64,000 nt of DNA. Origin: Polynucleobacter sp. MWH-HuK1. GTDB lineage: Bacteria; Pseudomonadota; Gammaproteobacteria; Burkholderiales; Burkholderiaceae. The stretch spans positions 983,040 to 1,047,039 of the forward strand of contig NZ_JACVPP010000001.1 of assembly GCF_018881815.1 (NCBI RefSeq). The letters are read 5' to 3'. Positions 27,810 to 35,808 of the stretch are shown here, one piece after another. Numbering within the stretch: the first letter of the stretch is position 1; each line of letters begins with the position of its first letter. Both the position numbers and the translations under genes were made by a program. The notes under the pieces are model-generated. The model saw only the letters and a program-made list of their open reading frames with translations, did no database searches and had not been told where the DNA came from.

Positions 27810-30800
27810 ATGCGTAAATATTCCCTTATTTCATTGTTGTTCTGCTGCAGCATTGTATTTTGGGGTAATCAGGCATATGCATCCCTCAATAAGGATGAAG
27901 TAGATCTTGACAGCGTGAAAGCGCCCCCAAGGGATGTGAGGGACATTTTGCGTTTATTTGATACTACTAAACAAGATTCAAAAGACGTAGAAAAAGCAAA
28001 GGCAGTCTTAGTCCTTCCAAAACCAATATCTTCCGATTCTGAAGTATTAAATCACTATTACTACCGTCGTTCTATAGCAGATGAATTGCTTGGCAATACA
28101 AAAGAAGCGGCTGAGAACATGCAAAAAGTGGTGACTGAATACCCAAGTAGGGAGCCTGCATTTGCCGTGGATGAATTAATGTATTACGCAGGCGCCGAAA
28201 GTATGCGAGGAAATAGGATATTCGCCAATAAAATTTTAGAAGATGCACGCTCAAAAGTTACCCCGCAAATTAGAGGGTATTACATTTCGATAGATCGAAA
28301 CGTTACAAATAATTGTGTTTCAACTGGTGATTTTGAGTGCGCAAAAGCAGCAGTGGAAAGATTGCAAAAAAATTATTCGGACATTGTTGGTAGTGCGCGT
28401 AATGTCAAGTATGAGATTCGCCTCAGCTGGGAAATAAGTTATGAGTGGTCTAGGGCCAAGATGTTTATGGCGGAAGGAAAGTTTATTGAAGCGGAGCGTG
28501 GATTTCGAAGAGCGCTTAAGTTAAATGGCGATATCTTGGAGAGCATTAAAGATTCTGGGCGGGACGCCATAGATAATGAAAAACGGGTAGTGCAAGATGC
28601 AACGTCGAGTACAAAGTTTGCCTACATGTTAAGAGTCATTCTGATGAATGATTTGGCGCGCTCATTTTTAGGGCAAAAACGCCTGATAGATGCTGAGTAT
28701 TGGGCGCGTGAAGCCGTAACGTTATCTATTACTAAATTTGGAGTCAATTCCTCTAGAACCAGTTATGCTTTACTGACGTTAACGCGTATTATTTCAGAGC
28801 AAGGTCGTCAGCCTGAGGCGGTTCTTCTGGCTACAGCGGCTCTTAAGGCTGCACAACAATCCACCAATTACCCCGCTTCGCCAGCGATTGCAGATGCAAG
28901 AAAAGTATTGGCTACCTCTTTAGCAGCCGATGGGAAATACACTCAAGCGGATAAAGTATTTGCAGAAATGGTCGATAACCTTAAGAGTGATCCGGAGATG
29001 GCTTCTCGTTATCAGTCTGGAGATTTGGATTGGGCATTGTCTTTGATAAAAACAGGAAAGGCATCTAAAGCTGAAGCAATGACAGCGGACATGCTATCTA
29101 AGGCTGGAGCGAGGATGGAAAAAAGCTCTCCGCGCTTAGCAATGATTCGAGCATTTAATGCCTCAGCTCTTCAGGTATCTGGGCAGGGTTCTAGTGCGTT
29201 GACTGAATTTAAACAGGCTATTCCAATTTTGATTGACCAGGCGCGTAATGATTCAGAGAATGCAACCACAACAATACGTCAAACCCAACGAATGACTTTT
29301 GTGTTGGAGGAATACTTGGCATCACTTGCTCAGCAAGCTAAGGCAGACCCCTCTAGCACTGCTGCTGCCGAAGCCTTTCAAATTGCAGATCTTGCGCGTG
29401 GCAGTGGAGTGCAGCGCGCTTTGACTTCTAGCGCAGCACGGGCAAACATTTCTGATCCGCAGCTAGCCTCATTAGCCAGGCGAGAACAGGATTTGCAGCA
29501 ACGCATTAATACACTCTCTGAGCTTTTAACTGGACTTTTATCTGCACCCTTAGAGCAACAGCTTCCAGCCGTTCAGGCAAGGATTCGGACGGATATTGCC
29601 GGCTTTAAATCACAAAGGGAAGATATTAAAAAAGAGATTGAGCGTAAGTTTCCGGATTATGCTGAGTTGGTTGAGCCTAAGCCTGCATCTGTAGAGCGGA
29701 CTCAAAAAGCTCTTAAGCCTGATGAAGTTTTGATTTCTTGGTATTTTGCCGATAACGTTGGATATGTGTGGGCGATCACCAAAGATAAGCCGGTGCAATT
29801 TGCGCAACTCTCTGTTGGTCGCAATCAAGTGGCAAAAGAAGTGACCCAGTTACGCAAATCGCTAGATCCTGGCGTGGCTACGATTGATGAGATTCCACCA
29901 TTTGACATTGCCTTGGCAAACCAACTGTACCAACAAGTACTAGCACCTGTACAAAGTGCCTTCGTAGGTAAAAAAGTCATGCTTACAGTACCCCATGCTG
30001 AGCTTGGCCAGTTGCCTTTATCGTTGCTAGTAACAAAACCAACTGCTCAACCTCCAAAAGGTGGGGCTACGCCATTTAGTGGCTATAAGACTGTGCCATG
30101 GCTAACGAGGGACATTGCGGTTGCTCAGGTTCCATCTGTGACCTCATTAACTGCCTTGCGTGCTTTACCGGCTGGTAGCCCTAATCGTAAAAACTTTATT
30201 GGTTTTGGTGATCCTTACTTTAGTACCGAGCAAGAAAAAGCTGCACAGAAACAAACTAAGGCTACACAATTGGCAACACGTGGCACTCCACTTCATTTGC
30301 GTAGTGCGCCGAAGACTTCTGGCGTGAGCTCAGCAGAGTTGGCGCTTTTACCCCGCTTGCCCGATACCAGTCTTGAGTTAGAGGAGGTTGGTAAAGCTAT
30401 TGGAGCGGGGGATGGTGATATCTTCTTGCATCAACAAGCCTCGGTGAAGCAGGTGTTGTCAACTGATTTATCTAATCGCAAGGTGGTGATGTTTGCTACT
30501 CATGGTCTGGTTCCCGGTGAATTAAATGGCTTAACCCAACCAGCGCTTGCCTTGTCGTCGCCAGATGTCACTGGTGATAAGGATGATGGCTTGCTCACAA
30601 TGGATAAGGTCATTACTTTAAAGTTGGATGCTGATTGGGTGGTGTTATCAGCCTGCAATACTGCTTCAGGTGAAGGTGCCGGCTCTGAGGCGGTATCTGG
30701 TTTAGGGAGAGCCTTTTTCTTTGCTGGCGCTAAGGCCCTTTTAGTATCCAATTGGCCGGTTGATTCGGTGGCCTCCAGGACGATGATGACCGATTTATTT

Positions 30801-30959
30801 AAAAATCAGCAAAAAGCCCAAGGTACTAGTAAGGCAGAGTTGTTGAGACAGGCCATGCTCAATCAAATTGATCAAGGTGGTATGAAAGAGGGCGGTAATA
30901 TGAGGTACGCCTATGCTCACCCCTTGTTCTGGGCCCCATTTGTAGTGGTTGGGGATTGA
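27810..30959 (+). CDS. Exported TPR-CHAT domain protein, predicted cysteine protease
   Basis: The 1049-residue protein starts with a signal peptide (LISLLFCCSIVFWGNQAYAS), so it acts in the periplasm or on the surface. A long helical region at about 60-640 contains TPR-like repeats such as AYWAREAVTLSITKFGVNSSR. The C-terminal CHAT domain covers about 700-1048. Its catalytic dyad can be placed as His898 in MFATHGLVPGEL and Cys949 in LSACNTASGEG, and the motif GLGRAFFFAGAKALLVSNWP follows. CHAT is a caspase-like peptidase fold. The intact dyad predicts an active protease or a self-cleaving protein. It is followed closely by three genes for exported or membrane proteins. Neither the substrate nor the trigger can be read from sequence. 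Confidence 0.9.
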   Translation: MRKYSLISLLFCCSIVFWGNQAYASLNKDEVDLDSVKAPPRDVRDILRLFDTTKQDSKDVEKAKAVLVLPKPISSDSEVLNHYYYRRSIADELLGNTKEAAENMQKVVTEYPSREPAFAVDELMYYAGAESMRGNRIFANKILEDARSKVTPQIRGYYISIDRNVTNNCVSTGDFECAKAAVERLQKNYSDIVGSARNVKYEIRLSWEISYEWSRAKMFMAEGKFIEAERGFRRALKLNGDILESIKDSGRDAIDNEKRVVQDATSSTKFAYMLRVILMNDLARSFLGQKRLIDAEYWAREAVTLSITKFGVNSSRTSYALLTLTRIISEQGRQPEAVLLATAALKAAQQSTNYPASPAIADARKVLATSLAADGKYTQADKVFAEMVDNLKSDPEMASRYQSGDLDWALSLIKTGKASKAEAMTADMLSKAGARMEKSSPRLAMIRAFNASALQVSGQGSSALTEFKQAIPILIDQARNDSENATTTIRQTQRMTFVLEEYLASLAQQAKADPSSTAAAEAFQIADLARGSGVQRALTSSAARANISDPQLASLARREQDLQQRINTLSELLTGLLSAPLEQQLPAVQARIRTDIAGFKSQREDIKKEIERKFPDYAELVEPKPASVERTQKALKPDEVLISWYFADNVGYVWAITKDKPVQFAQLSVGRNQVAKEVTQLRKSLDPGVATIDEIPPFDIALANQLYQQVLAPVQSAFVGKKVMLTVPHAELGQLPLSLLVTKPTAQPPKGGATPFSGYKTVPWLTRDIAVAQVPSVTSLTALRALPAGSPNRKNFIGFGDPYFSTEQEKAAQKQTKATQLATRGTPLHLRSAPKTSGVSSAELALLPRLPDTSLELEEVGKAIGAGDGDIFLHQQASVKQVLSTDLSNRKVVMFATHGLVPGELNGLTQPALALSSPDVTGDKDDGLLTMDKVITLKLDADWVVLSACNTASGEGAGSEAVSGLGRAFFFAGAKALLVSNWPVDSVASRTMMTDLFKNQQKAQGTSKAELLRQAMLNQIDQGGMKEGGNMRYAYAHPLFWAPFVVVGD

Positions 30960-31003
30960 TTTAAGATTTACCTATTAAGTAACTTTAATTATTGAAAGTT
31001 TTT

Positions 31004-31441
31004 ATGAAATTGACCAAAATTTTAGTTGCATCATGCTTTGTATTCGCTTCTCAGTGGGCTATTAGCGCACCTTTAATTAGTGCTAAAGAGGCAGCATTAC
31101 CGCCAGCTGCTGGGACGTTGGCTACACGCGGTATTTCTCGTGGACCAGCAATCAAATTAGCTTCCCCTGAAGCGGATACTCCGGTAGCTGCACCTTTTGA
31201 CTTCAAGGTAAACTTTGAGCCACGTGGAGATACAAAGATTGACCCAAGCTCAGTGAAGGTGGTGTATATGAAGTCGCCCTTTGTTGATCTAACTCCTCGT
31301 CTTAAAAGTGCAATTTCAGCTAAAGGTATTGATTTTGCAAAGGCGGATGTTCCTCCTGGTACTCACACAATTCGCGTTACCGTGAAAGACTCTGAAGGTC
31401 GCGAGACTAATTCTGTGATGAACCTGGTGGTTAATAAATAA
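31004..31441 (+). CDS. Small exported protein, predicted Ig-like fold, unknown function
   Basis: I start this at the ATG at 31004, four codons after the TTG used in the ORF track, because the ATG gives a clean signal peptide (LTKILVASCFVFASQWAISA). The mature part is about 120 residues. Its C-terminal half, with FDFKVNFEPRGDTKIDPSSV and PPGTHTIRVTVKDSEGRETN, looks like a beta-sandwich of the kind used for binding. It has no cysteines in the mature part. It lies 44 nt behind the CHAT gene and touches the next gene (TAATG overlap), so it very likely belongs to the same transcript. It may be a periplasmic partner or substrate of the CHAT protein; this is inference from gene order. Confidence 0.75.
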   Translation: MKLTKILVASCFVFASQWAISAPLISAKEAALPPAAGTLATRGISRGPAIKLASPEADTPVAAPFDFKVNFEPRGDTKIDPSSVKVVYMKSPFVDLTPRLKSAISAKGIDFAKADVPPGTHTIRVTVKDSEGRETNSVMNLVVNK

Positions 31442-32229
31442 TGAATTGTCCATATTGCCTGTCAGAGGTATCTGAAGAGGCTTACGTCTGCAAAACCTGC
31501 AGTCGTGATCTCTATTTATTTAAGCCGATGATGGCAAAGGTTGCTGAGTTAGAGAATAAGCTAGCTGCAGTGGTTAGTACTGAGTTCTATGAGCTCAGAA
31601 TAGCTGAATTAGAGGATCAGTTAGAGGAGCAAAACCAAAAGCTGGAGAGAAGATCTTCACTGCAGTGGCTCGCTGATATTTCTGTATATCTCATTATTCC
31701 TTTGTTGTTGTTGCTCCTAGCGCATTGGTTGATTGCAGTGGTATATGACACCAAAATGATTTATCTGCGCATTATTTCAATTATGTTGCCACTGCCATTT
31801 GCCTATGCTTTATTTAAAAAGCACCCTCATAAAGTGATGCCTTGGTTTGCTGGCGTCATTTTCTTGGCTATTGCATCGGTCATTGGCATGAGTTGGGTAA
31901 CTAGTTTGGTTGATCATTCGCCTATATGGCCGCAAAACTTATTTGAATGGAAAGAGGTTTTGGAATACTCAGCTAGTATTGCATTTAGCTTTTTAACGGG
32001 TATGTTGCTTGGCGGAGTGACTTACGCTGCAAAGCAAAGAGCTCGTAGGGCTGGCTTAATGAGCTCAATGATGAAAGTAGCTGCATTGAACTTTAAAGAT
32101 GGTGGAGCCTCACTTAAAAATGTACATGGCTTAATGAAGTCGTTACAGGAGTATGGTGGCACTATTGTTGCCTTGGGAACTACTGCGGTATCTATTTACA
32201 CCGGCCTAAAGGGAATCATTGGTAGCTAA
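31441..32229 (+). CDS. Zinc-ribbon, coiled-coil, multi-pass membrane protein, unknown function
   Basis: The 262-residue protein opens with a zinc ribbon (MNCPYCLSEVSEEAYVCKTC). A heptad-like coiled coil spans about 35-75 (VAELENKLA, IAELEDQLEEQNQKLERR). About four membrane helices follow between 80 and 200 (VYLIIPLLLLLLAHWLIAVV, WFAGVIFLAIASVIGM). The C-terminal section has an amphipathic segment and a short hydrophobic end with GTIVALGTTAVSIYTG. The layout suggests a cytoplasmic sensor or assembly domain tethered to the inner membrane. It overlaps the small exported protein gene upstream by one base and the hydrolase gene downstream by 11 nt. I do not recognise a named family. Confidence 0.75.
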   Translation: MNCPYCLSEVSEEAYVCKTCSRDLYLFKPMMAKVAELENKLAAVVSTEFYELRIAELEDQLEEQNQKLERRSSLQWLADISVYLIIPLLLLLLAHWLIAVVYDTKMIYLRIISIMLPLPFAYALFKKHPHKVMPWFAGVIFLAIASVIGMSWVTSLVDHSPIWPQNLFEWKEVLEYSASIAFSFLTGMLLGGVTYAAKQRARRAGLMSSMMKVAALNFKDGGASLKNVHGLMKSLQEYGGTIVALGTTAVSIYTGLKGIIGS

Positions 32230-32962
32230 ATCTCTATTGGTGGCTTTCTGGTGTTTTGTGGCCGCCAGCGCTCACTCTCAAGTATTTGATGTTTCTCATC
32301 AACAAGATCAGCCGACAAGAACTCTTATGCTACCAACGCCCAATGCAAAGGCTTTGGTGCTTTTATTCCCGGGTGGTGGAGGCATGCTACATCTTAAAGA
32401 TGATGGCTCCACTAAGAATCAACACACGTTTGTCCGCTCAGCTAGTCTTTGGTCACAATATCAAATAGACGCAGTATTGGTCGATACCCCTTATGACTTG
32501 GGTGATCTGAGGAGGGGCGATCGTCGCGACCGTGCGGATCATCTTGCTAGGGTAGGTGAAACCGTTCGTTTCTATAAAAATAAAACGCAATTACCAGTCT
32601 GGATTTTTGGACACAGTATGGGTACCTCAACCGCTACCTATTTTGCCAATCAATTGAACGATGAATCTAAGTTATTGGCAGGGATCATTATTGCAGGAAC
32701 AGTGAGAACAGCAGTGCTTAGTAATGAGGTCAGCCTACCTGTTGAGGTAATTCATCATGCTCAGGATGAATGTCTAGGAACCCCAATTTCCGCAGCAAAA
32801 GGCATTATTTCTGGAAGACCCAATCAGTTTGTTTCACAATTAGAAATTATTGAGGGCGGTATAAGCCAGGGTAATGTGTGCGACTCCTTTGCTTATCATG
32901 GGTTTAACCAGACCGAGCCAGAACTTATCAAACGTGCAGCCCAGTTTATCTTGAGTCATTAA
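32219..32962 (+). CDS. Exported alpha/beta hydrolase
   Basis: The 247-residue protein has a signal peptide (LLVAFWCFVAASAHSQ) and an alpha/beta hydrolase core. The oxyanion region is LVLLFPGGGGMLHL, the nucleophile elbow is VWIFGHSMGTSTAT with Ser133, and the C-terminal histidine is probably the one in FAYHGFN. Two cysteines in the second half (DECLG, NVCDSF) could form a disulfide, fitting a periplasmic location. It starts with a TTG that overlaps the previous gene by 11 nt, so it is translationally coupled. Substrates could be esters or acyl groups; nothing more specific is visible. An intrinsic terminator follows at 33046. Confidence 0.82.
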   Translation: MVAKSLLVAFWCFVAASAHSQVFDVSHQQDQPTRTLMLPTPNAKALVLLFPGGGGMLHLKDDGSTKNQHTFVRSASLWSQYQIDAVLVDTPYDLGDLRRGDRRDRADHLARVGETVRFYKNKTQLPVWIFGHSMGTSTATYFANQLNDESKLLAGIIIAGTVRTAVLSNEVSLPVEVIHHAQDECLGTPISAAKGIISGRPNQFVSQLEIIEGGISQGNVCDSFAYHGFNQTEPELIKRAAQFILSH

Positions 32963-33045
32963 ATTTACTACTTGTCAGTATTTACTGATTAATTCGTCGC
33001 CCTAGAAAACTAGTCAACTGCATTGATTCTGAGTCGTTGTACATG

Positions 33046-33082
33046 ATCCACGCACACATTGTGTCCGTGGATTTTTTATTTT
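33046..33082 (+). terminator. Intrinsic terminator of the CHAT cluster
   Basis: ATCCACG pairs with CGTGGAT, and ACACA pairs with TGTGT inside a single C-C mismatch. A TTTTTTATTTTCT tract follows. It lies between the hydrolase gene and the helix-hairpin-helix gene and marks the end of the CHAT-cluster transcript. The ORF-track start at 33037 for the next gene runs through this hairpin and is therefore unlikely. Confidence 0.8.
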
Positions 33083-33096
33083 CTAGAGGAGAAAAA

Positions 33097-33522
33097 ATGA
33101 CTCAATATTTGAACTTAGGTAAATTTAGTAGATTATTCAAGGCGCTTGCTGTGGCAACAGTATTGTCTGTAAGTCCAATATCAGCATATGCCTCACCAGT
33201 TAATGTCAACACTGCAACCCAGTCTGAGTTAGAAAGTATCAAAGGTATTGGTCCAGCCAAGGCAAAAACAATTATTGCCGAGCGTTTAGATGGCGGACAC
33301 TTTCAGGACGCTAATGACTTGCAAAAGCGCGTTCGTGGCATCGGGATGAAATCAGTGGAAAAAATGGTGGATAATGGCTTAACCATTGAGGCTCCGAGCT
33401 CTTTTCGGGAGCCTAGTGGGCGCACCAAAAAGGAGGGCGGGGCTTCTAGCAGACGCAATTCTCGTAATCAAGTTGGTGGCCGCAATCAGCCGGAGCGTGC
33501 GGGAGCAGGTCGCCGAAATTAA
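33097..33522 (+). CDS. ComEA-like helix-hairpin-helix DNA-binding protein, exported
   Basis: I choose the ATG at 33097 because AGAGGAG lies just upstream and because a signal peptide follows (FKALAVATVLSVSPISAYAS). The first 20 codons in the ORF track lie in a terminator hairpin. The mature protein has a ComEA-type helix-hairpin-helix pair (VNVNTATQSELESIKGIGPAKAKTII, RVRGIGMKSVEKMV). It then has a disordered tail rich in Arg, Gly and Asn (SSRRNSRNQVGGRNQPERAG). ComEA binds incoming DNA in the periplasm during natural transformation. The basic tail is unusual for short ComEA proteins and may add nucleic-acid affinity. A role in competence is likely but unproven. Confidence 0.85.
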   Translation: MTQYLNLGKFSRLFKALAVATVLSVSPISAYASPVNVNTATQSELESIKGIGPAKAKTIIAERLDGGHFQDANDLQKRVRGIGMKSVEKMVDNGLTIEAPSSFREPSGRTKKEGGASSRRNSRNQVGGRNQPERAGAGRRN

Positions 33523-33563
33523 ACCCTATCGCGTGTAAGGCAGCTTGTGGCTAAAATGACCTT

Positions 33564-34475
33564 ATGAGCAAACCTTCTTACCTTACTATTTCGCAGACAG
33601 TAGGCAATACGCCCTTAGTTCGTTTACAGCGTATTCCCGGTCTGGAAAATGAGAATCGCAATAATGTGATTTTAGGTAAGTTGGAGGGTAATAATCCAGC
33701 GGGGTCGGTGAAGGACCGACCTGCGCTGTCGATGATTTCTCGCGCACAAGAGCGTGGTGAGATTAAACCCGGCGACACATTAATCGAAGCAACAAGTGGT
33801 AACACTGGTATTGCACTGGCAATGACTGCAGCGATGCTTGGTTACAAAATGATTTTAGTGATGCCAGAAAACCAAAGTATTGAACGTCGTCAAAGTATGG
33901 CTGCTTATGGCGCTGAGCTTATTTTGACAGCGGCTTCTGGCGGCATGGAATTTGCTAGAGATTACGCTTTGCAATTGCAGCGAGAGGGTCGAGGTAGATT
34001 GCTCGATCAGTTTGCTAATCCAGATAATCCTAGAGCACATATCGAAACTACCGGCCCAGAAATTTGGCGCGATACCGATGGGCAAGTTACTCATTTTGTT
34101 TCAGCGATGGGAACGACTGGAACGATTACTGGAGTGTCAACTTATTTGAAGTCCATGAATCCGGCGATTCAGATTATCGGTGCGCAACCTGAGGACGGAT
34201 CACAAATTCCAGGAATTCGTAAATGGGCTCCTGAGTATTTACCCAAAATCTATCAAGGCGATAAGGTTGATCTTATTGAATACGTATCTCAAGCTGATGC
34301 TGAGGAGATGGCGCGTCGTTTAGCTGTTGAAGAGGGTATCTTCTGTGGAATATCTGCGGGCGGTGCTCTCGTAGTTGCCTTGCGCATTGCGCGTCAAGTC
34401 GAAAATGCCACGATCGTATTTATTGTCTGCGACCGTGGTGACCGCTACCTATCTACGGGAGTATTTCCTGCTTAA
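33564..34475 (+). CDS. cysM: Cysteine synthase B (O-acetylserine sulfhydrylase)
   Basis: The 303-residue PLP enzyme contains TVGNTPLVRL and GKLEGNNPAGSVKDRPALSM with the PLP lysine. It also has EATSGNTGIALAMTAAMLGY and GTTGTITGVSTYLK, plus the late GIFCGISAGGALVVAL. The lower identity to CysK-type motifs and the ERRQSMAAYGAELIL segment match CysM. It makes cysteine from O-acetylserine with sulfide or thiosulfate. Its stop overlaps by 4 nt the stop of the convergent mltB gene, so no spacer exists for a terminator between the two. Confidence 0.94.
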   Translation: MSKPSYLTISQTVGNTPLVRLQRIPGLENENRNNVILGKLEGNNPAGSVKDRPALSMISRAQERGEIKPGDTLIEATSGNTGIALAMTAAMLGYKMILVMPENQSIERRQSMAAYGAELILTAASGGMEFARDYALQLQREGRGRLLDQFANPDNPRAHIETTGPEIWRDTDGQVTHFVSAMGTTGTITGVSTYLKSMNPAIQIIGAQPEDGSQIPGIRKWAPEYLPKIYQGDKVDLIEYVSQADAEEMARRLAVEEGIFCGISAGGALVVALRIARQVENATIVFIVCDRGDRYLSTGVFPA

Positions 34476-35725
34476 GTGGGTTTAGCCTTTTTCTTTTGGC
34501 TTGATTTCTTAGGCTTGGATTTTTCAGCAGCGGCTTTAGCCCCTGCATTTTTGCTTGGGCTTTCTACTGGCACAACACTTTGATTCTTGTATCCCAGAGC
34601 TTCAGCAAATTCCGCAACACTTTGTGCGTAGAAGTAGCTGCGGTTGTATTGAACAATCGTCAGAAAATTATTTAAGCCAACAAAATATTGCGCTTGATCG
34701 GCGCCATCTTTATCAGGGTAGGGTAGATCAATAATAAAAGCTTTGCTTTGCGGTTCCACGCCACCACTTTGTAGGTCACCTTGTTGTTTGGTCAGGATGC
34801 CTTTATCAATGAGCTCTTGCACAGTGAATTTCAATTGTGGCTCGCCATCAGCCAACTGCTTAGCGGCCTCAATGCCGTTGGGTTGAACTGGAAATGAAAT
34901 CGGCATGCCAGGTTGCCAGCCATGTTTTTTCATAAAACTGGCAACGCTAGCAATAGCATCCTTTGGGCTATTTTTAAGATCGATGCGCTCATCTCCATCG
35001 CCATCAACCGCAAAACTACGAATACTTCCAGGCATAAACTGCGGTAGGCCGATAGCGCCAGCATAGGAACTATTTTGATTTAAGCAGGAGCTAAAGATTG
35101 CACTATTAATACCTTGACTACTATTCTTCGAAGGCAGCTTGCCGCCTGCCTCAGTCCAACACAACAAAATGAGTTCTTTGAGTTGGTCCTTAAAGAGCTG
35201 CTCACGTGCTGGTTTGTTATGGGTCTCGGGGTAGCTAAAGGCGAGAGTGGAAAGCACATCTTTTACTCTAAAGTTACCGGTTTGGCGCCCATAGATGGTT
35301 TCGATCCCAATAATGGCTACGATAATTTCAGCTGGAACCCCTGAGCTTTGTTCGGTTTGACTCAAAAAGGCCTGGTTTTGCTCCCAAAATGCCCTGCCAG
35401 CCTTGAGACGGACTGGTTCAATAAAGCGCTTGCGGTAGGCCAGCCAATTTTTCTTAAAAGTCCCCGATGGGGGTAATACCAGTTTTCGAATTGAGGGAAT
35501 CGTTTTAACATCAAGAAAGCCCATTTCTAGCGCTGGAAGGGGTATTTCTTGGGTTTGGGAGACTTGTCCAAGTAGTTCGTTGAGGTTTTGGCTAAAACGC
35601 GCCTCTGTGGCTGCATCATCCGTCTGGTTTACGATGGGTTGTTGCGACTGTGTGGGCTGGGTAGGGGCGCTAGAACACGCCGCTAGCGCAAGAGTCAAAA
35701 GCAAGAGGGGGATGCGAAAGTTCAT
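34472..35725 (-). CDS. mltB: Lytic murein transglycosylase B (lipoprotein)
   Basis: I start at the ATG at 35725, giving 417 residues, because it places the lipobox LALAAC at the end of a normal signal peptide. The ORF-track start at 35758 is a GTG that adds an unlikely prefix. The catalytic glutamate is in IVAIIGIETIYGRQTGN. The family motif AGAIGLPQFMPGSIRSFAVD, a DGDGDERIDL calcium-like loop and a C-terminal region with GLNNFLTIVQYNRSYFYA follow. It cleaves peptidoglycan glycan strands to anhydromuropeptides at the inner leaflet of the outer membrane. The Lys-rich tail (KPKKSSQKKKAKPT) is a lineage-specific addition. Confidence 0.93.
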   Translation of the reverse strand: MNFRIPLLLLTLALAACSSAPTQPTQSQQPIVNQTDDAATEARFSQNLNELLGQVSQTQEIPLPALEMGFLDVKTIPSIRKLVLPPSGTFKKNWLAYRKRFIEPVRLKAGRAFWEQNQAFLSQTEQSSGVPAEIIVAIIGIETIYGRQTGNFRVKDVLSTLAFSYPETHNKPAREQLFKDQLKELILLCWTEAGGKLPSKNSSQGINSAIFSSCLNQNSSYAGAIGLPQFMPGSIRSFAVDGDGDERIDLKNSPKDAIASVASFMKKHGWQPGMPISFPVQPNGIEAAKQLADGEPQLKFTVQELIDKGILTKQQGDLQSGGVEPQSKAFIIDLPYPDKDGADQAQYFVGLNNFLTIVQYNRSYFYAQSVAEFAEALGYKNQSVVPVESPSKNAGAKAAAEKSKPKKSSQKKKAKPT

Positions 35726-35808
35726 GCTGAATGTAATGGATTTTCGAATATGGAACACGTTTTATTGGATTATAAAAATTATAAATTTGTGATTAAGGAT
35801 TTTGAGTA

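Noticed and set aside
33037-33096. ORF-track N-terminal extension of the ComEA-like gene
   Set aside because: It lies in an intrinsic terminator hairpin; the ATG at 33097 has a strong ribosome-binding site and gives a signal peptide.
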